The position numbers and the translations under genes were made by a program. Shown one piece after another: positions 1-9,397 of a DNA stretch of 64,000 nucleotides (position 1 is its first letter; the number at the start of each line of letters is the position of its first letter). Source of the stretch: Bradyrhizobium sp. KBS0727. Lineage in GTDB: Bacteria > Pseudomonadota > Alphaproteobacteria > Rhizobiales > Xanthobacteraceae. Under the pieces are notes generated by a model that ran no database searches, was not told the DNA's origin, and saw nothing but the letters and a program-made list of their open reading frames with translations. The stretch spans positions 4,955,501-5,019,500 of the forward strand of contig NZ_CP042176.1 in assembly GCF_005937885.2 (NCBI RefSeq). Direction: 5' to 3'.

Positions 1-852
1 GCACTCGGGCGCAGGCGCAGGCACCGGCCACAATGGTCGACACTCGGACAGCCATTTGCGATCGGCTGAACACGAGGATATGGCAGTCGAAGCGAGCGCC
101 ATGTCGCCATGATCCAGCGCCCATGAATCTAGGTAATGCTGCCTCCAGCTTGATCGGAATTCCACCGGGTAGGCAAAGCTGTCCTCCATGAGCCTGTCCG
201 CATAACATGAGATCGAATCTGGCGCTCATTGCTCGATCGTAAACTTCCGGCGTGTGCGCCAACAAAATCGAAAAGGCATCTGAAGGAATTTGCGACGCGG
301 CTTTCTCAATGTCGTCTGCCCGATAGAAATGCGGATCGTCAACGCCGGCCAGGAAAATACGTTGTCCGTCACGAACAATCGGTTCGCACTCGTTAAACAG
401 CATGTAGATTCCCATGGCCTCCATTGAAGGGGCCATACGGATGCTGTCGTGGTTGCCGAGCACCCCATAAACTGGCCCCTTCAATTGGGCCTGCAGTTCA
501 TTGATGATTTCTAGACTTTTTTCGAATGGACCATATGTCTTGCCGCGATAGTCACCGGTTAAAACGCAAATGTCGTAGTGAAGGCCGCCGACCAAGCTAA
601 CCAGATGCTGCATCGCGCCTACACTTATATCGGCATGCAGATCGCTGATGTGAAGGATAGTGAAATTGTCAAATGCCGGAGGAAGATTGGCGAAAGCCAC
701 GCTATGTTTTTTGACAACGACGTGTCAGCGTTTCGACGCGCGCGGCCATAAAATCCAGTCAGCTTCAGCGCAGTTCTGACAATCCACGGCGCTGCGTACC
801 AGTTTTCAAGATTGAAAAAGATCAGTCCCTGTCCAAACAGCTGGGCCTCATG
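1..852 (-). pseudogene. Metallophosphoesterase, frameshifted and cut by the window edge
   Basis: Reverse-strand reading gives a calcineurin-like metallophosphoesterase: ILHISDLHAD, VLTGDY, GVLGNHDS, LLAHTPE and CGQAHGGQ are the metal-binding blocks in the expected order. The last block normally reads CGHTHGGQ, so one histidine position is Q here. The upstream part (IFFNLENWYAAPW, LKLTGFYGRARRN) is in another frame and switches near 700-715, so the gene is broken by at least one frameshift. The C-terminus runs out of the window at position 1. Family members of this type are membrane-associated phosphohydrolases of unknown substrate. It is probably inactive. Confidence 0.75.
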
Positions 853-1235
853 CGATTTTCAGTCGCCGCCCCTTCTCCACCAAGGCCGCGAAGATATGTA
901 GCATGAACGGGTCACCATCCTTTCCTAGCTCGGCAACAATAAAAGGCGCCCGTTAGATCATAAGGCCAGTCACAGATGCCACGTCGCGGGAAAGCCGGTC
1001 GAGTTTAGAGACCACCAGGCAGCATTTCGAAGCTTTGGCAGCAGCCAAGGCGGCGGCTAACTGAGGCCGCCTGTCGATGGCGTCGGCTCCTTTGCCGCTT
1101 TCGTACTCGACGAACTTCGCCACGATTATCGGGGACGCGGTAAAGGCGAATTGCCGGATAAGGAAACGCTGATCTTCAATTCCGAGGCCCGATCGCTGTT
1201 GACGCTGCGCAGATAGGCAATCGCACGTCGCCACG
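850..1235 (-). pseudogene. Serine recombinase (resolvase/invertase) remnant, copy 1
   Basis: Pieces of a small serine recombinase can be read on the minus strand in three frames: AIAYLR near 1230, then RSGLGIEDQR, VEYESGKGADAIDRRPQL and VVSKLDRLSRDV, then after a stop near 953 the frame changes to PFIVAELG and DPFMLHIFAALVEKG, ending in a premature stop near 850. These are the N-terminal resolvase-domain blocks, including the SKLDRLSR motif. The C-terminal helix-turn-helix part is absent. At least two frameshifts make this a dead gene. It abuts the broken metallophosphoesterase, suggesting that a mobile element inserted and decayed here. Confidence 0.7.
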
Positions 1236-1339
1236 TTCGTTCGTCGATCAGCTGTTATGGAAGAAGCCGGCCAGTGGCCGACTTTTCTTGCAGGGCTCCT
1301 TATCAACCGAAGACTTGGCACTGCCAAGCGGAATGGCGT

Positions 1340-1625
1340 CGCCGCCCGGACTGGGCCATCAGGTCACCGACAAGCGTCACATTGCGTGAAAGACGGTCGA
1401 GATTGGCAACAACTACGCTACACGTCGTAGCCTTTGCGGCAGCCAGCTGAGGGCGCCGTTCCAGCGCGTCGACCCCCTGCCCCCTTCCCGGTTCCGGCCT
1501 CAACATAACCCGGCAGCTATCTTGAGAGATTCGGCGGCAGCAAAGCGCTCGATTGCAGATCGTTGGGCATCGATGCCAACAGCGGAGCGGTGCTGGCGCC
1601 GCGTTGAAACCCTGTTTAGCATAGT
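1340..1625 (-). pseudogene. Serine recombinase remnant, copy 2
   Basis: A second degraded resolvase domain lies immediately upstream of the first on the same strand. The minus strand reads GVDALERRPQLAAAKATT followed by VVVANLDRLSRNVTLVGDLM, the same blocks as copy 1 with a deletion of a few residues. A frameshift near 1500 separates this part from its own N-terminus. The two copies are diverged rather than identical, so they are either separate insertions of related elements or an old tandem duplication. Confidence 0.6.
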
Positions 1626-1793
1626 GCGCAACATGAACTCGCCGCATTGCGAAGCCCAGGACTTTGTGCAACGTGGTAACTCGTTTCGGCGGCGGTGTAC
1701 TTTTCTCAGTGGAACAGCACCGAGCCTATCGGCTCGATGCGCGCAACCCGTACTTCTTCAAACTTCCAAGGCGACCGAGACACTGCGCGGAGC

Positions 1794-3770
1794 ATGATGA
1801 AACCCTCCCTCTCCCCGCACGCAACCGACTACTACCGCCCGGACATAGATGGTCTGCGGGCGTTTGCCGTAGTTTCTGTCGTGCTGTATCACGCCTTTCC
1901 GAAGGTGGTCAGCGGCGGCTACGTCGGCGTAGACGTCTTCTTCGTCATTTCCGGTTTCCTCATCTCGAAAATCCTTTTCGCTGAGATAACCGAGCACCGC
2001 TTCTCATTCACGGCGTTCTATGAGCGGCGCATAAGGCGCATTTTCCCGGCGCTTGCTGTTTGCTTGGCCGCCGTATTGGCTTACGGCTTTGTCGCCCTGA
2101 CGCCGGATGAGTTGGCGCAGCTCGGCAAGCATGTGTTTCTCGGTGCAGGCTTCCTCTCCAACATGGTGCTATGGAGCGAAAGCGGCTACTTCGATGGCGC
2201 CGCGACCTATAAGCCGCTGTTGCATCTCTGGTCCTTGGGTATCGAAGAGCAGTTCTACATCCTCTGGCCGGCCCTGCTGTGGTTGGCTTTCCGGTTGAAG
2301 CCCAAGGTGGGACGACTGCTGGCCGTGCTGTTCCTGGCCTCCTTCATAATCAACGTCGCGCTATCCATTACCGAAATCTCCGCTGACTTCTACTTACCCG
2401 TCTCACGTTTCTGGGAGCTCTTGGCCGGAGCAGGCCTGGCTTGGCGAGGCCAGTTGGTCCTTTCGCCTAATGTCCGGTCCTGGATTTCCTTTGCCGGCTT
2501 AGCCGCCATTGTGACATCGGCGGCCCTCTTCACGGCTGAGATGCGCTTTCCAGGCTGGCTTGCTCTGCTTCCGGTGGCGGGAGCCGCAGCTGTAATCCTA
2601 GCTGGCCCCGAGGCGACGGTGAACCGGCTTGTCTTTTCCAACCGCGCCGTCGTGTTCGTCGGACTGATAAGCTATCCGCTCTATCTCTGGCACTGGCCCC
2701 TAATTTCCTATGCGAATATTATTCGCCTGGGTAAGCCGCCGACCCCTCTGATGGCCTTGGGGCTCGTCGCTACTAGTTTCCTGCTTGCTTGGGCCACCTA
2801 CCGTTTCATCGAGTATCCAGTTCGCTTTGGGAGGCACCGCCACCGTCGCACCCTGATCGTCGCAGCTTGCGTGGCGGCTCTCGGTGCCTGCGGATTGGCA
2901 GTGTGGATCAAGGGTGGTTTCCCGGAACGTTTTCCGTCCCTTCCCGGGATCGACATCCGGAAGGTCGGCGACGCCAGACTCGATGCGGACTTCAAGCCTA
3001 CCAAGGGTATGGAGGTGTCAGACCACGGCTGGACTTTGGTGGCCCATCTTGGCTACGGCGAGCGCAAGGTGGCGTTAAGCGGCGACAGCCTGCTGTTTCA
3101 CTACGGGCCTAGGGTGCAGCAACTGGCCGACGAACGGCAGCTGGCCGCCAACACCTATTTCGTGACAGGTCCGAGGTGCGCCCCGGTCCCGGGACTGATC
3201 CAGCGCGACAAATTCGCGCGCTGCGCCAATTTGCCCAGCATACTTTTTGACCTGGTACAGCGTGAGAAAGTGCAATCCGTGGTGCTTGGTGCTGCATGGA
3301 GCGGCTACATCAACGAGGACATGATGATGGAAGTAGAAGGGAGGCGTTTGCCCTTAACCGCAAAGGAGGGCGTGGACGCCTTCTACTTCAATCTTGAGCA
3401 CTATGTGCGCTTGTTACAAAGCCAGCGAGCCACGGTCTATTTGGTGCTGGCCGCGCCTGCACACCCCCGCTTTAGCCCCCGCGAGATGGTAACGCGCAGC
3501 CTGACCGGCTTTCGGATCGCTCCCCACGTTGGGGAGCCAATACCCACGGCCGAACTGCAAGCTGTTTATGCCACCGTTAACGCGAAGCTGCGCGCCATCG
3601 GTGACCACACTGGAGCGACGCTACTCGATCCCGCTCCCGACATCTGCGGCAGCGGCGAGGACTGCTCGCCCTTCTTCGGAGCGGGCGAGCCGAAATTCTC
3701 AGACGACGCGCATCTACGCCCCGTCTTCGTGCGGCAGCATCTGCGCTTCCTCGATCCCTTGTTGAGGTGA
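1794..3770 (+). CDS. OafA/YrhL-type membrane acyltransferase with C-terminal SGNH domain
   Basis: This 658-aa protein is an acyltransferase_3 family enzyme that should move an acetyl or acyl group onto a cell-surface polysaccharide such as O-antigen or Nod-like glycans. The N-terminus has the family signature YYRPDIDGLRAFAVVSVVLYH and GGYVGVDVFFVISGF, followed by about ten hydrophobic segments up to residue 380. The C-terminal 270 residues form an SGNH hydrolase-like domain with GDS (VALSGDSLLF) and the terminal D-H pair (DDAHLRP). Start ATG 1794 or 1797 is chosen because GCGGAG precedes it and the upstream in-frame residues lack family character. It sits beside decayed rfbA/rfbB genes, consistent with a lost LPS-modification locus. 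Acceptor and donor are unknown. Confidence 0.88.
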   Translation: MMKPSLSPHATDYYRPDIDGLRAFAVVSVVLYHAFPKVVSGGYVGVDVFFVISGFLISKILFAEITEHRFSFTAFYERRIRRIFPALAVCLAAVLAYGFVALTPDELAQLGKHVFLGAGFLSNMVLWSESGYFDGAATYKPLLHLWSLGIEEQFYILWPALLWLAFRLKPKVGRLLAVLFLASFIINVALSITEISADFYLPVSRFWELLAGAGLAWRGQLVLSPNVRSWISFAGLAAIVTSAALFTAEMRFPGWLALLPVAGAAAVILAGPEATVNRLVFSNRAVVFVGLISYPLYLWHWPLISYANIIRLGKPPTPLMALGLVATSFLLAWATYRFIEYPVRFGRHRHRRTLIVAACVAALGACGLAVWIKGGFPERFPSLPGIDIRKVGDARLDADFKPTKGMEVSDHGWTLVAHLGYGERKVALSGDSLLFHYGPRVQQLADERQLAANTYFVTGPRCAPVPGLIQRDKFARCANLPSILFDLVQREKVQSVVLGAAWSGYINEDMMMEVEGRRLPLTAKEGVDAFYFNLEHYVRLLQSQRATVYLVLAAPAHPRFSPREMVTRSLTGFRIAPHVGEPIPTAELQAVYATVNAKLRAIGDHTGATLLDPAPDICGSGEDCSPFFGAGEPKFSDDAHLRPVFVRQHLRFLDPLLR

Positions 3771-4057
3771 TCGGTGGTCGCAGGGTTGCGTGGCATTATG
3801 CCCGCGAATGGTCGGCTGAAGTTCAACACCTGCGATGTAACCGCGAACGCGTCTTACGATAAGCGGCCGACGCATGGCCTTAGCCATTTCGACTTTGTTC
3901 TAGCCGGGTTCTCGCTTAGTCATGTACCTCCTCCTTACTGAATTTCGCGACGTATTTCAGCGCTCTGATCGATGAAATCCCTGACTGAGCCAGATTAGAA
4001 TGAACCATTCATCGTGTAAGCTAGTAGCCCCGCATAGCCCACCTATGGTTGAACCCT
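3771..4057. other. Intergenic stretch without a recognised gene
   Basis: No reading frame with family character was found on either strand. A good ribosome-binding-like sequence (AAGGAGGAGG on the minus strand near 3930) precedes only a six-codon frame, so it is probably a relic. Confidence 0.4.
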
Positions 4058-4812
4058 ATGTCATCGGACCGCACCGATCTAGCCTTGATGGCCGAGACGC
4101 TGGCGAAATCCCCGGACTATCGAGTGCTCCGCAGACTGGCTCCTCGAACTGAATTGCGTCCTGCGATGGGCAAGCTATAAAGACCGGCATCTTACTCGAC
4201 GTCGAGACCACGGCCCTCAATACGATGCAGGCCGAAGTCATTGAACCTGCCATGGTCAAGTTCACCTATCTGCCGGACGACGGAATAGCAGCCATTACCG
4301 ATGTGTTTTCCGGTTTCAACGAACCCTCAATCCCAATACCGGAAGAAATTAGCGAACTCACTGGCATTACCGATGAAGAAATGGTGTCGGGTCATCGTAT
4401 CGACCCAGAAGCCGTTGCGTCTTTCATCTCCGATGCAGTTCTGATCGTAGCTCACAATGCGAACTTCGACCGAAAGTTTGCGGAGCGCTATTGGCCCCAA
4501 TTCGAGAGGAAGCCCTGGGCCTGTTCAGCGACAGAAGTCGAGTGGCGAAAGCACGGGTTTGACGGGTCTCGACTAGGATATCTGCTAGCCGGCCTCGGCC
4601 TCTTCCACCAAGCGCATCGAGCCATCGACGATTGTAGAGCACTAATAGAAATCTTGTCAGCAAACGTCCCGAACCTGGATCGATCCGCCTTCGCGGTCCT
4701 GCTTGAGCGAGCTCGCTGCACTATTCGCATTTGGGCAGAACAAACTCCGTTTGAGTTGAAGGACATGCTCAAGAAGCGGGGCTACGCGCCTTCAGTGCAC
4801 CTGAAGAAATAG
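4058..4812 (+). pseudogene. DnaQ-like 3'-5' exonuclease, frameshifted and truncated
   Basis: The frame from ATG 4058 (MSSDRTDLALMAETLAKSPD) stops near 4180, while the frame next to it carries the exonuclease: TGILLDVETT (DEDD motif I), VAHNANFDRKFAERYW (motif II) and HQAHRAIDDCRAL (motif III, H-x4-D). A one-base frameshift near 4150 therefore splits the first 40 residues from the catalytic domain. The longest intact part starts at ATG 4225, after motif I. The C-terminus ends abruptly after LKKRGYAP, where relatives continue, so it is also truncated and passes into an rfbA remnant. The family trims 3' ends of DNA; this copy is probably inactive. Confidence 0.7.
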
Positions 4813-4854
4813 CCTCATAGGTCTTGGTGCGGCCGACGCCGGCAACGGCACACG

Positions 4855-5019
4855 CTTCGAGCTACCGAACGGCAGGGCTTGCGTAGCGCCTGCTCCGAAG
4901 AGATCGCGCTGCGCCAAGGTTATATTTCATTGGAAGAATTCGAGAAGGCGGCTCAACGCAGCGTGAAGAGCCGCTATGGCGAATATTTGATGTCAATTGC
5001 ACAGTCATTCAATACGTAA
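4855..5019 (+). pseudogene. rfbA: rfbA (glucose-1-phosphate thymidylyltransferase) C-terminal remnant
   Basis: A 54-codon open stretch ending at TAA 5017-5019 has no start codon. It reads ACSEEIALRQGYISLEEFE and then SVKSRYGEYLMSIA, which is the C-terminal end of RfbA, the enzyme that makes dTDP-glucose. The rest of the gene is missing. It lies 20 bp before the decayed rfbB, keeping the usual rfbA-rfbB order, which supports the assignment. Confidence 0.65.
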
Positions 5020-5040
5020 AATTCTGATGCCGGGGCAGAC

Positions 5041-6121
5041 GTGACACGGTTCAGGGACTTCACTGTTTTCGTAACCGGCGGCGTGGGCCTTATCGGCTCG
5101 GCGGTCGTCCGGCATTTATTGCCGCGATACCCAAGCGCGGGTCGTCAACGTCGACAAACTGACTTATGCCGCAAATTTAGACTCGCTGCCCGACGCGACC
5201 ACCAATCCACGTTACGCCTTCGAGCAACAATGCATCTGCGATGGACCAGCGCTGCGGAAGTGCTTCGAGAAGTATCAACCCGCGCGGTGATGAACCTTGC
5301 GGCTGAAAGCCACGTCGATCGCTCGATCGATAGCCCCAGCAATTTCCTCCAGACCAACGTTGTAGGCACCTTCACGCTACTGCAAGAAGCTCTGCGCCAT
5401 TGGCGCTCGCTATCCGGCGAGAAGCGCGCGTGTTTCCACTTCCTTCACATTTCCACGGACGAGGTGTTTTGGCTCACTCGGCGCGGACGGTCGCTTCACA
5501 GAAGCCACCGCTTATGCTCCTAGTTCACCTTATTCCGCCAGCAAGGCCTCATCGGACCATCTGGTCCGGGCTTGGCGCGAGACCTACGAGCTGCCAACTC
5601 TGGTCACCAACTGTTCGAATAATTACGGACCTTACCACTTTCCCGAAAAGTTGATCCCGCACGTGATCATCAAAAGACTCGCAGGCGCGCCCCTGCCGGT
5701 CTACGGGGATGGCAAAAACGTTCGCGATTGGCTCTAGGTCGAGAACCACGCCATAGCTCTGACCCTCGTGCTCGAACGCGGCGTGCTAGGCGAGACATAC
5801 AACGTGGGTGGAGGCAACGAACGCACCAACCTGCATGTGGTAGAGACTATTTGCGATCTGCTGGATGAGCTTTCGCCGAGCGCGACCGGCTCACGTAGGC
5901 ACCTGATCACCTTTGTGGCCGACCGTCCTGGTCATGACAAACGCTATGCCGTTGATGCCTCGAAGCTGGAGCGTGAGCTGGGTTGGCGCTCGGAAGAAAA
6001 CTTTGAAAAAGGAATAGCAAAGACGGTGGACTGGTATATCGACCACGAACCATGGTGGCGACCTATATTAGAGCGGGGCTACACCGCGAGCCGCCTAGGA
6101 TTAGGCCAATCGTTCATATGA
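5041..6121 (+). pseudogene. rfbB: rfbB (dTDP-glucose 4,6-dehydratase), multiply broken
   Basis: The protein can be followed across several frames: VFVTGGVGLIGSAVVRHLL (Rossmann GxxGxxG), then a shift to ARVVNVDKLTYAANL, then [24 protein letters not shown], another shift to [19 protein letters not shown] (catalytic Tyr-x3-Lys), [17 protein letters not shown], and after an in-frame TAG near 5737 the C-terminal part from ERGVLGETYNVGGGNERTN. At least three frameshifts plus one stop disable it. RfbB converts dTDP-glucose to the 4-keto-6-deoxy sugar for rhamnose in LPS. With the rfbA stub it marks a dead dTDP-rhamnose operon. GTG 5041 is the likely original start. Confidence 0.85.
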
Positions 6122-6390
6122 GGGAAGCAGTAGAGTTCTAGGGTATCGCAAGGCGGCGGATGTGGCTTGTAAGTCCGAAATCCAGTGGCCTCACGACTGC
6201 GATTGTCATCGTGGCGCCGGACGCCGTGAAGCCGAAAGCCCGCAACGGGAGTTGCGGCGCAGGGTGATGGGTATGGGCGTGTTTGTGGGTCGCGTGCCAT
6301 GCACGCGATCAGCCCAATTATGGCGTTTGGATTTGCGTCCTTCATGGCTCGGTCGCCGGCTGACGGCGCGCGCAAACACCAATGCTTGAG
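6122..6390. other. Intergenic boundary region
   Basis: No gene recognised. It separates the pseudogene-rich left part from the intact, more GC-rich metabolic block, and both flanking reading frames converge on it. Confidence 0.4.
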
Positions 6391-7188
6391 CTATTGGCCT
6401 TTCCAGTTCGGCGTACGCTTGTTGAGGAAGGCATCCATCCCCTCGCGGAAATCCTCGCTCATGTAGGCACGCAGAATCAGATCCCGGCCTTCCTCGCGCG
6501 ACAGTGTGCGGCGGAGACGGAGCACCGCTTCCTTGGCGGTTTCCATCGTGATCGGCGCATGGCCGGCAACGAGCTTGGCGGTTTCATCGGTGCGGCGTTG
6601 CAGCGCCGGCACGTCAGGCACCACTTCGTTGAGCAGACCGAGCGACAGCGCCTCGGGCGCCTCGATCAGCCGCGCGGTGAAAATCAGGTCCTTGGTCCGT
6701 GCCGGCCCGACCAGCGCGACGACCCGGCTGATGTTGGACATCGACAGGCAGTTGCCCAGCGTGCGCGCGATCGGAAAGCCGATGCGCGTCGCCGCAGTGC
6801 CGATCCGGATATCGCAACAGGCGGCAATCCCCGCACCGCCGCCGGTGCAGGCGCCGGCAATCGCCGCAATCGTCGGCACCCGGACCTTTTCGAGCGTGCC
6901 GAGCACACGATCGATCCGCTCCTCGTATTCGAGCGCGTCTTCCGCGGTCTTGAAGGCGCGGAACTGCGAAATATCGGTCCCCGACGCGAACGCCTTGTCT
7001 CCCGCGCCGGTCAGGATCATCACCTTGATCGAGCGGTCCTTGTTGACGGCCTCACAGATCGAAGCCATCTGCTCGTACATCGCAAACGTCAGCGCGTTGC
7101 GTGCCTGCGGACGGTTGAACGTCAGCCGGGCAATGCCGTCCTCGACGGAATAGATCAGGTCTTCGGTCGCAGCTACCGGGGCGTTCAT
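6391..7188 (-). CDS. Enoyl-CoA hydratase/isomerase family protein
   Basis: This 265-aa protein has the crotonase fold: FNRPQARNALTFAMYEQM near residue 24, the first oxyanion-hole block DKAFASGTDISQF, and the second GACTGGGAGIAACCDIRIG. Length is normal for the family. The Glu residues used by classical enoyl-CoA hydratases are not evident after the second block (FPIARTLGNCLS), so it may catalyse another crotonase reaction. It follows the aminotransferase gene by 42 bp on the same strand and is probably the last gene of that operon. The substrate is unknown. Confidence 0.85.
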   Translation of the reverse strand: MNAPVAATEDLIYSVEDGIARLTFNRPQARNALTFAMYEQMASICEAVNKDRSIKVMILTGAGDKAFASGTDISQFRAFKTAEDALEYEERIDRVLGTLEKVRVPTIAAIAGACTGGGAGIAACCDIRIGTAATRIGFPIARTLGNCLSMSNISRVVALVGPARTKDLIFTARLIEAPEALSLGLLNEVVPDVPALQRRTDETAKLVAGHAPITMETAKEAVLRLRRTLSREEGRDLILRAYMSEDFREGMDAFLNKRTPNWKGQ

Positions 7189-7230
7189 CGCAGCTCTTTC
7201 TGTTCTTGTGTTGTTGGGTCGAGGACCTGC

Positions 7231-8430
7231 TCAGGCGACGGCGGATTTCGGCATCGGCACGATGTCGCGTCCTTTAAGAACTTCCATCGCCGCCAGCACG
7301 CCACCGCCGCGATGCGGCACCTTGGCGAGATCGAGACCCATCTCGACGCCCGACAGCGTTCCCATCAGCATCAGATCGTTGAAATGACCGATATGGCCGA
7401 TCCGGAACACCTTGCCCTTGATCTTGTTCAGGCCGGTGCCGAGCGACATGTCGAAGTTTTCCAGCACGACCTTGCGGAAGGCGTCGGCATCATGGCCTTC
7501 CGGCATCACCACGCCGGTCAGTGCGGGCGAATGCGCGCCCTGCTCCTGACACTGGGTTTCCAGACCCCAGGCCTTGGCGGCCGCGCGGGTCGCGGCGCTG
7601 TGACGCTTGTGGCGGGCAAAGACGTTCTCCAGCCCCTCTTCCTCGAGCATCTTGACCGCCTCGCGCAACCCGAACAGCAGGTTGGTCGCGGGCGTATAGG
7701 GCCAGGTGCCCGCCTTGTTGATCGCGATGACTTCCTGCCAATCCCAATAGGAGCGCATCGCCGGGTTGGCCTTCGCCACCGCGATTGCCTTTTCTGAGAC
7801 GGCATTGAAGCCAAGGCCCGGCGGCAGCATCAGGCCCTTTTGCGAGCCGGCCACCGAAACGTCGATGCCCCAAGCATCGTGCTCATATTCCAGCGAACCG
7901 AGACCGGAGATGGTGTCGACCATGAACAGCGCCGGATGCTTGACGCGATCAAGGATGTTGCGGACTTCGAGCGGATGGGTGACGCAGCCGGTCGAGGTCT
8001 CGTTGTGCACGATCATGACGGCCTTGATCTTGTGCTGGCGATCGGCCGTCAGGTGCGCTTCAAGCTGCTCGAGATCGGCGCCATGGCGCCAGTCGCCCGG
8101 CAGGAAATCGACGTCGAGCTTGAATTTGGCGGCAATGCCGCGCCACAGCACGGCAAACTGCCCGGTCTCGGCCATCAGCACCTTGTCGCCGGGCTGCAGC
8201 GTATTGACGATGGCCGCCTCCCAGGCGCCGGTACCGGACGACGGATAGATGATGACCGGCTGCTTGGTGCGGAACACCCGCTGCATGGCGCCCAACACCG
8301 CATGACCGATCTCGGCGAATTCAGGACCCCGGTGGTCCATGGTCGGCATGTCCATGGCGCGCAGCACCCGGTCCGGCACGTTGGTCGGTCCCGGAATCTG
8401 CAGAAAATGCCTTCCAGTATGCACGGTCAT
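7231..8430 (-). CDS. Class V PLP aminotransferase, serine-glyoxylate aminotransferase-like (copy 1)
   Basis: This 399-aa protein is of the alanine/serine-glyoxylate transaminase group. Seen: FLQIPGPTNVPDRVLRAMDM at the N-terminus, YPSSGTGAWEAAIVN for cofactor phosphate binding, the PLP aspartate in LFMVDTISGLGS, and the Schiff-base lysine in AGSQKGLMLPPG. Relatives transfer an amino group from serine, alanine or aspartate to glyoxylate. It is clearly paralogous to the gene at 11965-13167. ATG 8430 is preceded by GGAAGGACG. It is followed by the crotonase gene. The exact amino donor cannot be read from the sequence. Confidence 0.9.
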   Translation of the reverse strand: MTVHTGRHFLQIPGPTNVPDRVLRAMDMPTMDHRGPEFAEIGHAVLGAMQRVFRTKQPVIIYPSSGTGAWEAAIVNTLQPGDKVLMAETGQFAVLWRGIAAKFKLDVDFLPGDWRHGADLEQLEAHLTADRQHKIKAVMIVHNETSTGCVTHPLEVRNILDRVKHPALFMVDTISGLGSLEYEHDAWGIDVSVAGSQKGLMLPPGLGFNAVSEKAIAVAKANPAMRSYWDWQEVIAINKAGTWPYTPATNLLFGLREAVKMLEEEGLENVFARHKRHSAATRAAAKAWGLETQCQEQGAHSPALTGVVMPEGHDADAFRKVVLENFDMSLGTGLNKIKGKVFRIGHIGHFNDLMLMGTLSGVEMGLDLAKVPHRGGGVLAAMEVLKGRDIVPMPKSAVA

Positions 8431-9397
8431 GGGCGTCCTTCCCGGTATTCCCTAGTTTCGCGAGACGCTCGAATATCACTATTTGGCGGGCTTGTCCCCC
8501 GCCCGGCGGAGGCCATCAATGCGCCCGAAGCAGGGCTGGACATGCCCCCCTTGGGGGTCGCAGGGGGATCGTCATGCATGTCCCTTAATGAGCCCGATCC
8601 ATTCCGAACACCGCTTTGCCAAGTCGATGGCACCGCCAGGCAAAGATCTCACTTCATCGCTTGTGTCATGAACGCGATCGACCAGGACGACACTTCGGGA
8701 CGACACTTGCAGGCACGGATCGTCCACGTCCTGCACTGGAAGCCCGGCGGACATGCCCTGACAAAACCTTCCCGCCTGGATTTTTTGGATTAGCCAAGCC
8801 GGCACAATGGTTTAGGTTGGCCTGATCCGCCAGCGCGCCGGTCTGGCCTCGCCAACAATCTCAAACGCCCCTGACATGTTTCTTGAGTGCCAAAAGAATC
8901 GGCCCCAGCGCCGGGGGGAAGGCTGGGGCCGAAGTACAATGTGCCGGGAGGGAGGAGAAAGCCGACACGCTGCTGATATTGGTCGTTGGCCGCCAATTTC
9001 CCATCTATATTATGGTTTAGGAAGCACCTCAGTTGGTATGTAGCCGCCACTTCGCCGGGCGCGCCTCGCCAACTATCTCAACACCTTTCCCCTCATGGTT
9101 CTTGAGGCCGTGCTGTACAGCCAAGGCGATGCTCTGAGCGTTCGCCGTGGTGGCCTCTAGGCCCTCCGCCTTGAGGTTGGCTTCGGCCACCGGGCGAGCG
9201 GTCAGACAGCAGGCGAAGTCGTCGCCTTCCTGCCGACAGACGTTCAACGGCAGCTCTAACGATTTGGCCTAACCGTCAATATTGCGCACGAAGTCATACC
9301 GACAGCCCCTCCTCTGTCTTCTTCCGCATTATTTAAGCAGGTGGTCGTATCACTCACGATTCGAATCGCTTCGAATCCGTTGTCGACCATTGATCTG
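8431..9397. other. Long intergenic region with a diverged internal repeat
   Basis: This gap of almost 1 kb carries one weak small ORF (see 9029-9247) and a partial second copy of its 3' end around 8820-8900 on the minus strand. In the second copy the frame is broken, but FEIVGEARPARWRIR is readable, matching VEIVGEARPAKWRLH of the small ORF. No other gene is supported. Confidence 0.5.
9029..9247 (-). CDS. Small hypothetical protein, possibly a remnant
   Basis: This open frame of 72 codons has no ATG; TTG 9247 is the first plausible start and no good ribosome-binding site is seen. Composition is ordinary for the host and the C-terminus HEGKGVEIVGEARPAKW recurs, frameshifted, about 200 bp away, which argues that a real protein family is represented. 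No known domain is recognised. It could be a decayed copy of a longer rhizobial hypothetical protein. Confidence 0.35.
   Translation of the reverse strand: MNVCRQEGDDFACCLTARPVAEANLKAEGLEATTANAQSIALAVQHGLKNHEGKGVEIVGEARPAKWRLHTN

Noticed and set aside
6382-7797. A 471-codon plus-strand open frame
   Set aside because: It lies opposite the enoyl-CoA hydratase and aminotransferase genes, which have full family motifs; the antisense translation is rich in Arg/His and has none.
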